In this document: positions 8,030 to 18,480 of the stretch, one piece after another | Layout: each line of letters begins with the position of its first letter | Numbering within the stretch: the stretch's first letter is position 1 | DNA from: Magnetospirillum sp902729445 | Lineage (GTDB): Bacteria > Pseudomonadota > Alphaproteobacteria > Rhodospirillales > Magnetospirillaceae | Direction: 5' to 3' | Length of the DNA: 64,000 bases | NCBI RefSeq assembly: GCF_902729445.1 | Contig: NZ_CACVCE010000056.1 | Coordinates: forward strand, 135,456 to 199,455 | Notes under the pieces: model-generated | What the model was told of the DNA's origin: nothing | What the model saw: the letters and a program-made list of their open reading frames with translations, nothing else | Database searches by the model: none | Program-made: the position numbers and the translations under genes

Positions 8030-8527
8030 TCATGACCGATCTTCGCCTTTGTCCGCCCACCATACGCGCTTGCGTTCGTAGCTGTCGCATCGGGTGACGG
8101 TATAGCCGCAGTCGATGAACACGGCGGTGACACGCTCATGTTTGTCTAACGCCTTGTCTGGCGGGTAGTCGTCATGGGTGACCCGATATACTCGCACTGG
8201 CTTGGTCATTTGAAGCAGGCGACATGTCAGTTCGCAAGCGACCCGCACTATCCAAGCCCTGTCGGTTTGTTTGGGAAACAGCCGCTTGGTATCAAGGCCA
8301 CACCAATAATCACGTGTCGTTCCTGTGGCATGATCCAATTCCTGGATAAAGAATATCAGTTCGTGGTCGGTGCCACCGATCATGATCTCCAGGCCGACAT
8401 ACGCGAAATATGTCTTGCCGCAGACCATGTCCACCCCAAGCTTGGACTGCATCGCATGTGAACGCCCATCACTATGGAACTGATCGACTTCGATGGTTTC
8501 GTCACAGGAGCTGCGCTCGAACGCCAT
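8030..8527 (-). CDS. Hypothetical protein, 165 residues, atypical composition
   Basis: I do not recognise this protein. It lacks a signal peptide and has eight cysteines spread along its length. Recognisable stretches are KTYFAYVGLEIMIGGTDHE, ELDHATGTTRDYWCGLDTKR and HERVTAVFIDCGYTVTRCD. It is visibly lower in GC than its neighbours, which hints at recent acquisition. The ATG at 8527 has GAGG five bases upstream. It is flanked by its own candidate terminator (7961-7982) and by the icd terminator (8646-8684), so it is a solitary gene. Confidence 0.6.
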   Translation of the reverse strand: MAFERSSCDETIEVDQFHSDGRSHAMQSKLGVDMVCGKTYFAYVGLEIMIGGTDHELIFFIQELDHATGTTRDYWCGLDTKRLFPKQTDRAWIVRVACELTCRLLQMTKPVRVYRVTHDDYPPDKALDKHERVTAVFIDCGYTVTRCDSYERKRVWWADKGEDRS

Positions 8528-8645
8528 TGCACCCTCATTGCGGTATTGCGCGCAGATTTTCGCAGCCCCAAGATGCTTTTACAACTCGCTCTCGGTTAGA
8601 AACGCGCTTTCCTAACCCAAACCACGGTACCGGTATCACGTGACA

Positions 8646-8684
8646 CCAAAAACAAAACCCCGCCGGATCGCTCCGGCGGGGTTT
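8646..8684 (-). terminator. Strong Rho-independent terminator of icd
   Basis: A perfect 13-bp stem (8655-8667 with 8672-8684) closes a four-base loop. On the minus strand it is followed by TTTTGTTTTTGG. It lies 17 bases after the icd stop. The A/T closing pairs make it partly bidirectional. Confidence 0.9.
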
Positions 8685-8701
8685 CGTGGTTCGAAGACCG
8701 A

Positions 8702-9922
8702 TCAGGCGGCGATGCCCATCTTGATCTTCAAATTCTCGTCCAACTTGGCCAGGAATTGCTGGGTCGTCAGCCACGACTGGCCGGGGCCGATCAGGATGGC
8801 CAGGTCCTTGGTCATGAAGCCCGATTCCACCGTCTCGACGCAGACCTGTTCCAGCGCCAGGGCGAAGTCGGCCACCGCCGGCGTGCCGTCGAACTGGGCG
8901 CGGTAGAACAGACCCCGCGTCCAGGCGAAGATCGAGGCGATCGGATTGGTCGAGGTTTCCTTGCCCTTCTGGTGCTCGCGGTAATGGCGCGTCACCGTGC
9001 CGTGGGCGGCCTCGGCCTCGACGGTCTTGCCGTCGGGGCTCATCAGCACGGATGTCATCAGACCCAGCGAGCCGAAGCCCTGGGCCACCGTGTCGGACTG
9101 GACGTCGCCGTCATAGTTCTTACAGGCCCACACGAATTCGCCCGACCACTTCAGCGCCGAAGCGACCATGTCGTCGATCAGGCGGTGTTCGTAGGTCATG
9201 CCCTCCTTGTCGAAGGCGGCCTTGAACTCGCGGTCGTAGATTTCCTGGAAGATGTCCTTGAAGCGCCCGTCATAGGCCTTCAGGATCGTGTTCTTGGTCG
9301 ACAGATAGACCGGCCACTTCTTCATCAGGCCGTAATTGAAGCAGGCCCGGGCGAAGCCGGCGATGGATTCGTCCAGGTTGTACATGCCCATGGCGACGCC
9401 GGCGCCGGGGAACTCGAACACTTCGTGCTCGATGACCTGGCCGTCGACACCCTCGAACTTGATGGTCAGCTTGCCGGCACCCGGCACCTTGAAGTCGGTG
9501 GCCTTGTACTGGTCGCCGAAGGCGTGGCGGCCGATGACGATCGGCTTGGTCCAGCCCGGCACCAGGCGCGGCACGTTCTTGCAGATGATCGGCTCGCGGA
9601 AGACGGTGCCGTCCAGAATGTTGCGGATGGTGCCGTTGGGCGACTTCCACATCTTCTTGAGGTTGAACTCCTTCACCCGCGCCTCGTCCGGGGTGATGGT
9701 GGCGCACTTGACGCCGACGCCGTACTTCTTGATCGCCTCGGCCGAATCGATGGTGACCTGGTCGTTGGTGGCGTCGCGGTGCTCGACGCCGAGGTCGTAG
9801 TACTTCAGGTCGATGTCGAGATAGGGCAGGATCAGCTTGTCCTTGATGAACTTCCAGATGATCCGAGTCATTTCGTCGCCATCGAGTTCGACGACCGGAT
9901 TGGCGACCTTGATCTTGTTCAT
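8702..9922 (-). CDS. icd: NADP-dependent isocitrate dehydrogenase, homodimeric eukaryotic-like type
   Basis: The product of about 406 residues decarboxylates isocitrate to 2-oxoglutarate in the TCA cycle. It carries NPVVELDGDEMTRIIW at the N-terminus, LDGTVFREPIICKNVPRLV, and the cofactor region EAEAAHGTVTRHYREH, all typical of the dimeric NADP enzymes shared with eukaryotes. The start at 9922 (MNKIKVANP) is preferred because AAGG lies nine bases upstream; the ATG at 9931 overlaps that site. A terminator hairpin of the preceding gene ends only about 18 bases before this start, so promoter placement is unusual. A second, unrelated isocitrate dehydrogenase is directly upstream. Confidence 0.95.
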   Translation of the reverse strand: MNKIKVANPVVELDGDEMTRIIWKFIKDKLILPYLDIDLKYYDLGVEHRDATNDQVTIDSAEAIKKYGVGVKCATITPDEARVKEFNLKKMWKSPNGTIRNILDGTVFREPIICKNVPRLVPGWTKPIVIGRHAFGDQYKATDFKVPGAGKLTIKFEGVDGQVIEHEVFEFPGAGVAMGMYNLDESIAGFARACFNYGLMKKWPVYLSTKNTILKAYDGRFKDIFQEIYDREFKAAFDKEGMTYEHRLIDDMVASALKWSGEFVWACKNYDGDVQSDTVAQGFGSLGLMTSVLMSPDGKTVEAEAAHGTVTRHYREHQKGKETSTNPIASIFAWTRGLFYRAQFDGTPAVADFALALEQVCVETVESGFMTKDLAILIGPGQSWLTTQQFLAKLDENLKIKMGIAA

Positions 9923-9939
9923 TGTTGGCATCCTTATTC

Positions 9940-9969
9940 AAAAAAGTGGCGGAAGCCGAAGCTTCCGCC
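9940..9969 (-). terminator. Terminator hairpin between the two isocitrate dehydrogenase genes
   Basis: A perfect 9-bp stem (9948-9956 with 9961-9969) has a UUCG loop on the minus strand. It is followed by ACTTTTTTG. It follows the monomeric enzyme's stop by 12 bases and immediately precedes the ribosome site of icd, so it could end the upstream transcript or act as an attenuator for icd. Confidence 0.85.
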
Positions 9970-9981
9970 GTCACATTCGGG

Positions 9982-12207
<2,226 letters not shown>

Positions 12208-12510
12208 GGTTCGATTCCCGTAGCTGCCAATCGATGGATGTCCGCCGGCCGGCGCGCCGATTGGAGGCGCATTTTCTGTGGTGCGGCCGGTCAGCCGGGG
12301 ACGATAGCAAACGAGCCGTGGAACGCAAGCCGGAAAGCTACTCGATGGGATGGGAAACGGGCAGGGACTTCACAAATTTTTTCTAACTCCCAATATGATA
12401 TCGGGAATCAGGGGGCAACCGCAGCGCGATCCGTGACATGATCACCGATCCGAGTTGCGAGCCGGCCTTATAAAAGACGGTTCATTCGACCCCGGAACGG
12501 AGGAGTTTCC
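12208..12510. other. Divergent promoter region of icd2 and cytochrome c'
   Basis: This 303-base gap holds no open gene. It contains GC palindromes around 12253-12266 (GGCCGGCGCGCC) and an AT-rich patch around 12376-12400. There is a TTATAAAAG sequence at about 12468-12476 that could be the -10 region for cytochrome c'. No sigma-54 or FNR-type site was recognised. Confidence 0.4.
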
Positions 12511-12963
12511 ATGCGTTATTTCATTGGTTCGAGCGTGATCATCGCCACCCTGGCCATCGCCGCCGCCCAGCCGGCCTCGGCCCAGCAGAAGCCGGAAGAA
12601 GCCCTGAAGATGCGTCAGGGTCTGATGCAGGCGGTGCGGATGAATTTCGGCCCCATCGGGGCATGGCTGCAGGGCAAGGGCGATCTGCCGGCCGACGCCG
12701 CCGCCAAGGCCGAGAACGTCGCCGCCATCGCCAAGATGGCGCCGATGGCCTGGGCCAAGGGCACCGAATCTCTGTCGGGCGCCAACACCAAGTCGGAAGC
12801 CTTCGGCTCGGCCGATTTCGCCAAGGGCTGGGTCATGTTGGGCGAGGCCGCCGTCAAGCTGCAGGCCGCCGCCGCGTCGGGCAACGCCGACGCCACCAAG
12901 ATGGCGGCGGCTGATGTCGGCAAGACCTGCAAGGGCTGCCACGACAATTTCCGCAAGGAATAA
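12511..12963 (+). CDS. cycP: Cytochrome c'
   Basis: The 150-residue precursor has a signal peptide ending in ASA near residue 23 and a C-terminal haem motif CKGCHDNFR at about residue 142. That is the class II cytochrome c arrangement with the haem site at the end of a four-helix bundle. Periplasmic cytochromes c' bind NO and are linked to nitrosative stress protection and denitrification. GGAGGAG lies ahead of the ATG. It stands alone, ended by a hairpin at 12982-13009. Confidence 0.93.
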   Translation: MRYFIGSSVIIATLAIAAAQPASAQQKPEEALKMRQGLMQAVRMNFGPIGAWLQGKGDLPADAAAKAENVAAIAKMAPMAWAKGTESLSGANTKSEAFGSADFAKGWVMLGEAAVKLQAAAASGNADATKMAAADVGKTCKGCHDNFRKE

Positions 12964-12981
12964 GACACCCTGAAAAGACAT

Positions 12982-13009
12982 CGCCCGGCCCCTGATCGGG
13001 GGCCGGGCG
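12982..13009. terminator. Bidirectional hairpin between cytochrome c' and the small membrane gene
   Basis: An 11-bp perfect GC-rich stem (12982-12992 with 12999-13009) lies between two convergent genes. Neither side has a long U-tract (AAATCCTTGT on one side), so it may work in both directions or as an RNA end-protecting structure. Confidence 0.6.
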
Positions 13010-13040
13010 AAATCCTTGTCTGCCGAACAAGCGGGAAAAA

Positions 13041-13241
13041 TTACTCTTCGCCGCCGCCGGTCGAGGCCAGATACATCACACCCGACGTGAAAACGGCGGT
13101 GAGCAGCAGGCCCAGATAGATCGCATAGCCGGTCGGGCTAGCCGGACCCAGCAGGGCGCCCAGCACCGGAACCGCCAAATAAAGGGCAATCACCAGGACG
13201 CCGGCGACAACCAGACCCAGAACCTTGGGAAGGACGCTCAT
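13041..13241 (-). CDS. Small inner-membrane protein, 66 residues
   Basis: The family is not recognised. Two hydrophobic helices are visible, VLGLVVAGVLVIALYLAVPV and IYLGLLLTAVFTSGVMYLA, joined by GPASPTG, with the tail STGGGEE. AAGGAG precedes the ATG by eight bases, which supports a real gene. It is a single-gene unit convergent with cytochrome c'. A small two-helix membrane protein next to a c-type cytochrome could be an accessory of respiration, but nothing in the sequence shows this. Confidence 0.65.
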   Translation of the reverse strand: MSVLPKVLGLVVAGVLVIALYLAVPVLGALLGPASPTGYAIYLGLLLTAVFTSGVMYLASTGGGEE

Positions 13242-13345
13242 TGGACACGCTCCTTAAGACAACAATACCGGCTTAGGAATCAGCCGGTCCCCTCGGCGCA
13301 AACCTCTACCAGATTTGGGGATAATCGGAAAGGCTAATCGTTGCC

Positions 13346-13374
13346 GGTAGCGGGTCGGGGCAAACCCTGCTACC
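13346..13374 (+). other. Hairpin in the glgB leader
   Basis: GGTAGCGGGT (13346-13355) pairs with ACCCTGCTACC (13364-13374) with one bulged base and an eight-base loop. It ends 32 bases before the glgB start. A second 7-bp inverted repeat is at 13267-13288. Either could shape mRNA stability; function is unknown. Confidence 0.35.
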
Positions 13375-13406
13375 AAGAACGTCGAAGCATTGGAAGAGAT
13401 CACCCC

Positions 13407-15608
13407 ATGGCTCGCGCTGGTACCGACCTGTTCCCAACTTCCGACGTCCAGGCCTTGCTGGCCGGCCGGCATGGCGATCCCTTCGCGGTCCTGGGAGCCC
13501 ATCCCGCCAAGTCGGGCTGGGTGGTCCGCGCCTTGGCGCCGCAGGCGGCCAAGGCCTGGGTGGTGGTCGATGGCGCCGAGACCGCGATGGACAAGGTCCA
13601 TGCCGACGGGGCATTCGCCGCCCGGATCGGCACGGCCGACAAGCCGGCCTATCGCCTGCGGCTGGAATTCCCCGACGGCGGCGGGCAGACCATCGACGAC
13701 CCCTATCGTTTCGGCCCGGTTCTGGGCGATTTGGACATCCATTTGCTGGTCGAGGGACGCCATCTGCGCACCTTCGAGAAGCTGGGCGCGCACCTGGTTC
13801 GTCACGAGGGAAGCGACGGCGTGCATTTCGCCCTGTGGGCGCCCAATGCCAGCCGGGTTTCGGTGGTGGGCGACTTCAATCATTGGGACGGCAGGCGCCA
13901 TCCCATGCGGTTGCGCCACGGCGCCGGGGTGTGGGAGCTGTTCATCCCCGGCCTGGCCGCCGGCACCCTTTACAAGTTCGAACTGGTCGATGCGGGCGGC
14001 GCCCTGCTGCCCTTGAAGGCCGACCCGTACGGCCATTACGCCGAGGTGCCGCCCAAGACCGCCTCGGTGGTGTGGGACCTGGCGCCGCGCGAATGGTCCG
14101 ACGGCGCCTGGATGCAGGGTCAGGCGGCGCGCAATGACCGCCATGCCCCCATCAGCATCCTGGAAGTCCATCTGGGCTCGTGGCGCCGCGTGCCCGAGGA
14201 CGGCAACCGCCCGCTGACCTATGTCGAGATGGCCGAGCAACTGGTCGATTACGTCCGCGACATGGGCTTCACCCATGTCGAGCTGTTGCCGGTGCACGAA
14301 CATCCGTTTTCCGGCTCGTGGGGCTATCAGCCGGTTGGCCTGTTCGCGCCCTCGTCGCGCTATGGGACGCCCGAGGATTTCCGCGCCCTGATCGAGGCGC
14401 TGCACCAGGCCGGCATCGGGGTGATCGTCGATTGGGTGGCCGGCCATTTTCCGCGCGACGCGCACGGGCTGCACCGCTTCGACGGCACCCATCTTTATGA
14501 GCACGAGGACCCCAGGAAGGGCCTGCACAAGGACTGGGACACCCATATCTACAATTACGGCCGCACCGAGGTCCGCAACTTCCTGTATTCGAACGCGCTC
14601 TATTGGATGGAGCAGTACCATGTCGATGGGCTCAGGGTCGATGCGGTGGCCTCGATGCTGTACCTGGATTACTCGCGCCAGCCGGGCGAGTGGATCGCCA
14701 ACGAACATGGCGGCAACGAGAATCTGGAAGCCATCGGCTTCCTGCGCCACATGAACGAGGTGGTCTATGCCGAACATCCCGGCGCCATGACCATCGCCGA
14801 AGAATCCACCGCCTGGCCGGCGGTGTCGCGCCCGACCTGGCTGGGCGGTCTGGGCTTCGGCTTCAAGTGGAACATGGGCTGGATGCACGACACCCTTCGC
14901 TATTTCTCGAAGGACCCGATCCACCGCCGCTATCATCACGACGATTTGACCTTCGGCCTGCTATACGCCTTCCACGAAAATTTCGTGCTGCCGCTGTCCC
15001 ATGACGAGGTGGTGCACGGCAAGGGCTCGATCCTGGCCCGCATGCCGGGCGATCGCTGGCAGAAATTCGCCAATCTGCGCGCCTATTACGCCTTCATGTG
15101 GACCCATCCGGGCAAGAAGCTGCTGTTCATGGGCCAGGAATTCGGCCAGGAACGCGAATGGGATTGCGAGGGCTCGCTGGACTGGCATCTGCTGGACGAC
15201 CACCAGCATGATGGCGTGCGCCGCATGGTCAAGGACCTGAACCGGCTGTACCGGGTCGAGCCCGCCCTGCACCAACTGGATTGCGAGGCGGCCGGCTTCG
15301 CCTGGATCGATTGCAACGACCGCGACAATTCGGTTCTGTCCTTTGTCCGCAAGGGCATCGATTCCGACGATATCTGCCTGGTGGTGGCCAACCTGACGCC
15401 CCAGGTGCGCCACGGTTATCGTATTGGCGTGCCGGCCGACGGCTTCTGGCACGAGATCTTCAATTCCGATTCGCACTGGTATGGCGGCTCGGACGTTCAC
15501 AATGACGGCGGCCGCCAGGCCGAGCCGCAGCCCTGGCACGGCCAGCCCTATTCGCTGGCCCTGACCCTGCCGCCGCTGGCGGTGGCGGTGTTCAAACGGG
15601 CACGGTGA
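13407..15608 (+). CDS. glgB: 1,4-alpha-glucan branching enzyme
   Basis: The 733-residue GH13 enzyme introduces alpha-1,6 branches into glycogen. Order seen: an N-terminal GBE module (GDPFAVLGAHP), a second CBM48 module with ALWAPNASRVSVVGDFNHWDGR near residue 137, and the catalytic barrel with HVDGLRVDAVASMLYLDY (nucleophile Asp), AEEST (acid Glu) and LSHDEVVHGKGS. The ATG at 13407 gives the family length and keeps the GBE module; upstream in-frame starts would add non-conserved residues. It heads the glycogen gene group but is separated from glgX by a toxin-antitoxin pair. Confidence 0.96.
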   Translation: MARAGTDLFPTSDVQALLAGRHGDPFAVLGAHPAKSGWVVRALAPQAAKAWVVVDGAETAMDKVHADGAFAARIGTADKPAYRLRLEFPDGGGQTIDDPYRFGPVLGDLDIHLLVEGRHLRTFEKLGAHLVRHEGSDGVHFALWAPNASRVSVVGDFNHWDGRRHPMRLRHGAGVWELFIPGLAAGTLYKFELVDAGGALLPLKADPYGHYAEVPPKTASVVWDLAPREWSDGAWMQGQAARNDRHAPISILEVHLGSWRRVPEDGNRPLTYVEMAEQLVDYVRDMGFTHVELLPVHEHPFSGSWGYQPVGLFAPSSRYGTPEDFRALIEALHQAGIGVIVDWVAGHFPRDAHGLHRFDGTHLYEHEDPRKGLHKDWDTHIYNYGRTEVRNFLYSNALYWMEQYHVDGLRVDAVASMLYLDYSRQPGEWIANEHGGNENLEAIGFLRHMNEVVYAEHPGAMTIAEESTAWPAVSRPTWLGGLGFGFKWNMGWMHDTLRYFSKDPIHRRYHHDDLTFGLLYAFHENFVLPLSHDEVVHGKGSILARMPGDRWQKFANLRAYYAFMWTHPGKKLLFMGQEFGQEREWDCEGSLDWHLLDDHQHDGVRRMVKDLNRLYRVEPALHQLDCEAAGFAWIDCNDRDNSVLSFVRKGIDSDDICLVVANLTPQVRHGYRIGVPADGFWHEIFNSDSHWYGGSDVHNDGGRQAEPQPWHGQPYSLALTLPPLAVAVFKRAR

Positions 15609-15674
15609 TTGGTCGTCTCTAGCGCCTTGGCCCCGGAAACACTATACTCGCGCCATCAGGAAGAGGTTGTCCTT

Positions 15675-15968
15675 ATGCGCACGATCGACGACATCATCGG
15701 CAGGCTCCGTGAGATGCAGCCTGATCTGAGGCGCCGCTATCCGATCCGCGAGATGGGCGTGTTCGGCTCGTATGCGCGGGGGGAGCAGCGCGACGACAGC
15801 GATCTCGACGTGCTGGTGGAGTTGGGGGACGGTGTCACCTTGATCGATTATGTCGGGCTGCAATTGGAGCTTTCCGACGCCTTGGGCGTGACGGTCGATC
15901 TCGCCAACAAGAAGACGCTGAAGCGTCGTATCGGCCAGCGCATCCTTGCGGAAGTGAGACCGGTGTGA
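15675..15968 (+). CDS. mntA: Minimal nucleotidyltransferase antitoxin (MntA-type)
   Basis: The 97-residue protein has the minimal NTase fold signature GSYARGEQRDDSDLDVLVEL, with Gly31-Ser32 and the metal aspartates Asp43 and Asp45. MntA proteins inactivate their HepT partner by adding AMP to a tyrosine. The ATG at 15675 is preceded by GGAAGAGG; upstream codons in frame lack conservation. Its stop overlaps the start of hepT by four bases (GTGA), typical of translational coupling. It lies 66 bases after glgB. Confidence 0.88.
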   Translation: MRTIDDIIGRLREMQPDLRRRYPIREMGVFGSYARGEQRDDSDLDVLVELGDGVTLIDYVGLQLELSDALGVTVDLANKKTLKRRIGQRILAEVRPV

Positions 15969-16336
15969 TCCGCGACTGGCGTGATTTTCTCGACGATATG
16001 CGCGATCATGCCGAGACGGCCCAGGCCTTTGTCGGTGCGATGACGTGGGAAGAGTTTCAGGCCGACATCAAGACGATCTTCGCGCTTGCCCGCGCCATCG
16101 AGATTATGGGCGAAGCGGCGCGCCGCGTTCCCGAGGATGTCCGGAACTCCTATCTTGCCATCCCATGGCGAGAAATTATCGGCATGCGCAATGTCCTGGC
16201 CCACAATTACGATGGCGCCGATCCAAGGATCATTTACGATACCGCCACGCTCTTCCTGCCGGATCTGGTGGAAAAGTTGTCCGCCATCATTGCTGACTTG
16301 GCCCATGGCGACACCTTGCCGCCTGGTTCCGCCTGA
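15965..16336 (+). CDS. hepT: HepT-like toxin (HEPN, DUF86 family)
   Basis: This 123-residue all-helical HEPN protein carries the RNase motif R-x4-H-x-Y as RNVLAHNY, with Arg75, His80 and Tyr82. HepT toxins cleave RNA and are silenced by MntA-dependent AMPylation of the tyrosine in this motif. The GTG start at 15965 overlaps the mntA stop. It ends 20 bases before glgX, so the pair sits inside the glycogen gene string in the same direction and could be co-transcribed with it. Confidence 0.88.
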   Translation: MIRDWRDFLDDMRDHAETAQAFVGAMTWEEFQADIKTIFALARAIEIMGEAARRVPEDVRNSYLAIPWREIIGMRNVLAHNYDGADPRIIYDTATLFLPDLVEKLSAIIADLAHGDTLPPGSA

Positions 16337-16356
16337 AACGACGGATATCGACCTTC

Positions 16357-18480
16357 ATGCCCCACCGCCGCCGTATCTGGGCCGGATCGCCCTATCCGCT
16401 GGGAGCCACCTGGGATGGCAACGGCGTCAATTTCGCGCTGTTCTCGGCCAACGCCACCAAGGTCGAACTGTGCCTGTTCGACTCGCATGGCCGCGAGGTC
16501 GAGCGGATCACCCTGCCCGAATATACCGACGAGGTGTGGCACGGCTATCTGCCCGACGCCCGGCCGGGCCTGTTGTACGGCTACCGGGTGCATGGCCCCT
16601 ACGATCCCTATCGCGGTCACCGCTTCAACGCCGACAAGCTGTTGATCGACCCTTACGCCAAGGCGCTGACCGGCTCGCTGATCTGGTCGGACACCCATTT
16701 CGCCTTCCGCCTGGGCTCGAGCAGGCTGGACCTGGCCATGGACCGGCGCGACAACGCGCGTTTCATGCCCAAATGCAAGGTGGTCGATACCGCCTTCACC
16801 TGGGGCGCCGACCGCCGACCCGACACCGCCTGGTCCGACAGCGTGATCTACGAGCTGCATGTCCGCGGCTTCACCATGAAGCATCCGCAGGTGCCGCCGG
16901 CGGTGCGCGGCACCTTCCTGGGGATGGCCCACCCGGCGGTGATCGACCATCTGGTGAAATTGGGGGTGACGGCGGTGGAATTGCTGCCGGTCCAGGCCGG
17001 CGTCGATGAACGCCACCTGGTGGAAAAGGGCCTGCGCAATTACTGGGGCTACAACCCCATCACCTATTTCGCCGCCGAGCCGCGCTATTACGGCGCCAAC
17101 CCGCACGGCGACTTCAAGACCATGATCGGCCGCCTGCACGAGGCGGGCATCGAGGTGATCCTGGACGTCGTCTACAACCACACCGCCGAGGGCAACCATC
17201 TGGGGCCGACGCTGTCCTACAAGGGCATCGACAATGCCAGCTATTACCGGTTGGTGCCGGGCTCCGAGCGGTGGTACGAGAATTATTCCGGCTGCGGCAA
17301 CACCCTGCAGCTGTCCCATCCGCGCGTGCTGCAGATGGTGATGGATTCCTTGCGCTATTGGGTCGAGGAAATGCATGTCGATGGCTTCCGCTTCGACCTG
17401 GCCGCCTCGCTGGCGCGCGAGAAATCGGGCTTCGACGGCGGCTCGGGCTTTCTGGACGCGGTGCGCCAGGACCCGGTGCTGTCGCGGGTCAAACTGATCG
17501 CCGAGCCGTGGGACATCGGCGGCGACGGCTATCGCCTGGGCGGCTTCCCGCCCGGCTGGTCGGAATGGAACGGCCGCTATCGCGATACCGTGCGCCGGTT
17601 CTGGCGCGGCGACGGCGGCGTGATCGGCGACATGGCGTCACGGCTGACCGGCTCGTCCGATATGTTCGGCTGGGGCGGGCGCCGGCCGTGGGCGTCGCTG
17701 AATTTCGTCACCTGCCATGACGGCTTCACCATGGCCGACCTGGTGACCTATGAAAAGAAGCAGAATGCCGCCAACGGCGAGGATAACCGCGACGGCACCG
17801 ACGCCAACTATTCCTGGAATTGCGGCGCCGAGGGCCCGACCGACAGCCCGGCAATCAATTCGCTGCGCTCGCGCCAGATTCGCAACATGCTGGCGACGCT
17901 TCTGCTGTCGCAAGGGGTGCCGATGCTGCTGGCCGGCGACGAGTTCGGCCGCAGCCAGGGCGGCAACAACAATGCCTATTGCCAGGACAACGATGTCGGC
18001 TGGGTCGATTGGGGCAAGATCGACGAGGACTTGCTGGCCTATGTCCAGGGGTTGTTGAAGCTTCGGCGCGAGCATCCGGTGTTCCGGCGGCCGCATTTCT
18101 TCAAGGGTGACCAGGTGGCGGGCGGCAAGCTCAAGGACATCACCTGGGTCACCCCCGAAGGCACCGAGATGACCAATGCCGACTGGACGGCGCCGTTCGC
18201 CCGTTCGCTGGGCTTCGTGCTGGGCGGCGAATCCTGCGTCGTCGATTCGCGGGCCGGCCGGTTGGATGCAGACGAGACCTACATGGTGCTGATGAACGCC
18301 TATACCGAAATCCTGTTCTACACCTTGCCGCCGCAGATGGGCGACAGCTGGGAAGTGTTGATGGACACCGCACGGCCCGGGCGGGTGGGCCCGGAAGAAG
18401 TGTGCGAAGGCGGCAGCCGGTTCCCGGTCAAGCCGCATTCGCTGGCGGTGCTGCGACGTCGGGAAGGGGGAACGCCATGA
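16357..18480 (+). CDS. glgX: Glycogen debranching enzyme (isoamylase type)
   Basis: The 707-residue GH13 enzyme hydrolyses alpha-1,6 links of limit dextrins. It has an N-terminal CBM48 (GSPYPLGATWDGNGVNFALF), the barrel motifs VVYNHTAEG, HVDGFRFDLA (nucleophile Asp), IAEPWD (acid Glu) and FVTCHDGFT, and AGDEFGRSQGGNNNAYCQDN. Its stop overlaps the malQ start as ATGA, so the two are coupled. With glgP it completes glycogen breakdown. Confidence 0.96.
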   Translation: MPHRRRIWAGSPYPLGATWDGNGVNFALFSANATKVELCLFDSHGREVERITLPEYTDEVWHGYLPDARPGLLYGYRVHGPYDPYRGHRFNADKLLIDPYAKALTGSLIWSDTHFAFRLGSSRLDLAMDRRDNARFMPKCKVVDTAFTWGADRRPDTAWSDSVIYELHVRGFTMKHPQVPPAVRGTFLGMAHPAVIDHLVKLGVTAVELLPVQAGVDERHLVEKGLRNYWGYNPITYFAAEPRYYGANPHGDFKTMIGRLHEAGIEVILDVVYNHTAEGNHLGPTLSYKGIDNASYYRLVPGSERWYENYSGCGNTLQLSHPRVLQMVMDSLRYWVEEMHVDGFRFDLAASLAREKSGFDGGSGFLDAVRQDPVLSRVKLIAEPWDIGGDGYRLGGFPPGWSEWNGRYRDTVRRFWRGDGGVIGDMASRLTGSSDMFGWGGRRPWASLNFVTCHDGFTMADLVTYEKKQNAANGEDNRDGTDANYSWNCGAEGPTDSPAINSLRSRQIRNMLATLLLSQGVPMLLAGDEFGRSQGGNNNAYCQDNDVGWVDWGKIDEDLLAYVQGLLKLRREHPVFRRPHFFKGDQVAGGKLKDITWVTPEGTEMTNADWTAPFARSLGFVLGGESCVVDSRAGRLDADETYMVLMNAYTEILFYTLPPQMGDSWEVLMDTARPGRVGPEEVCEGGSRFPVKPHSLAVLRRREGGTP

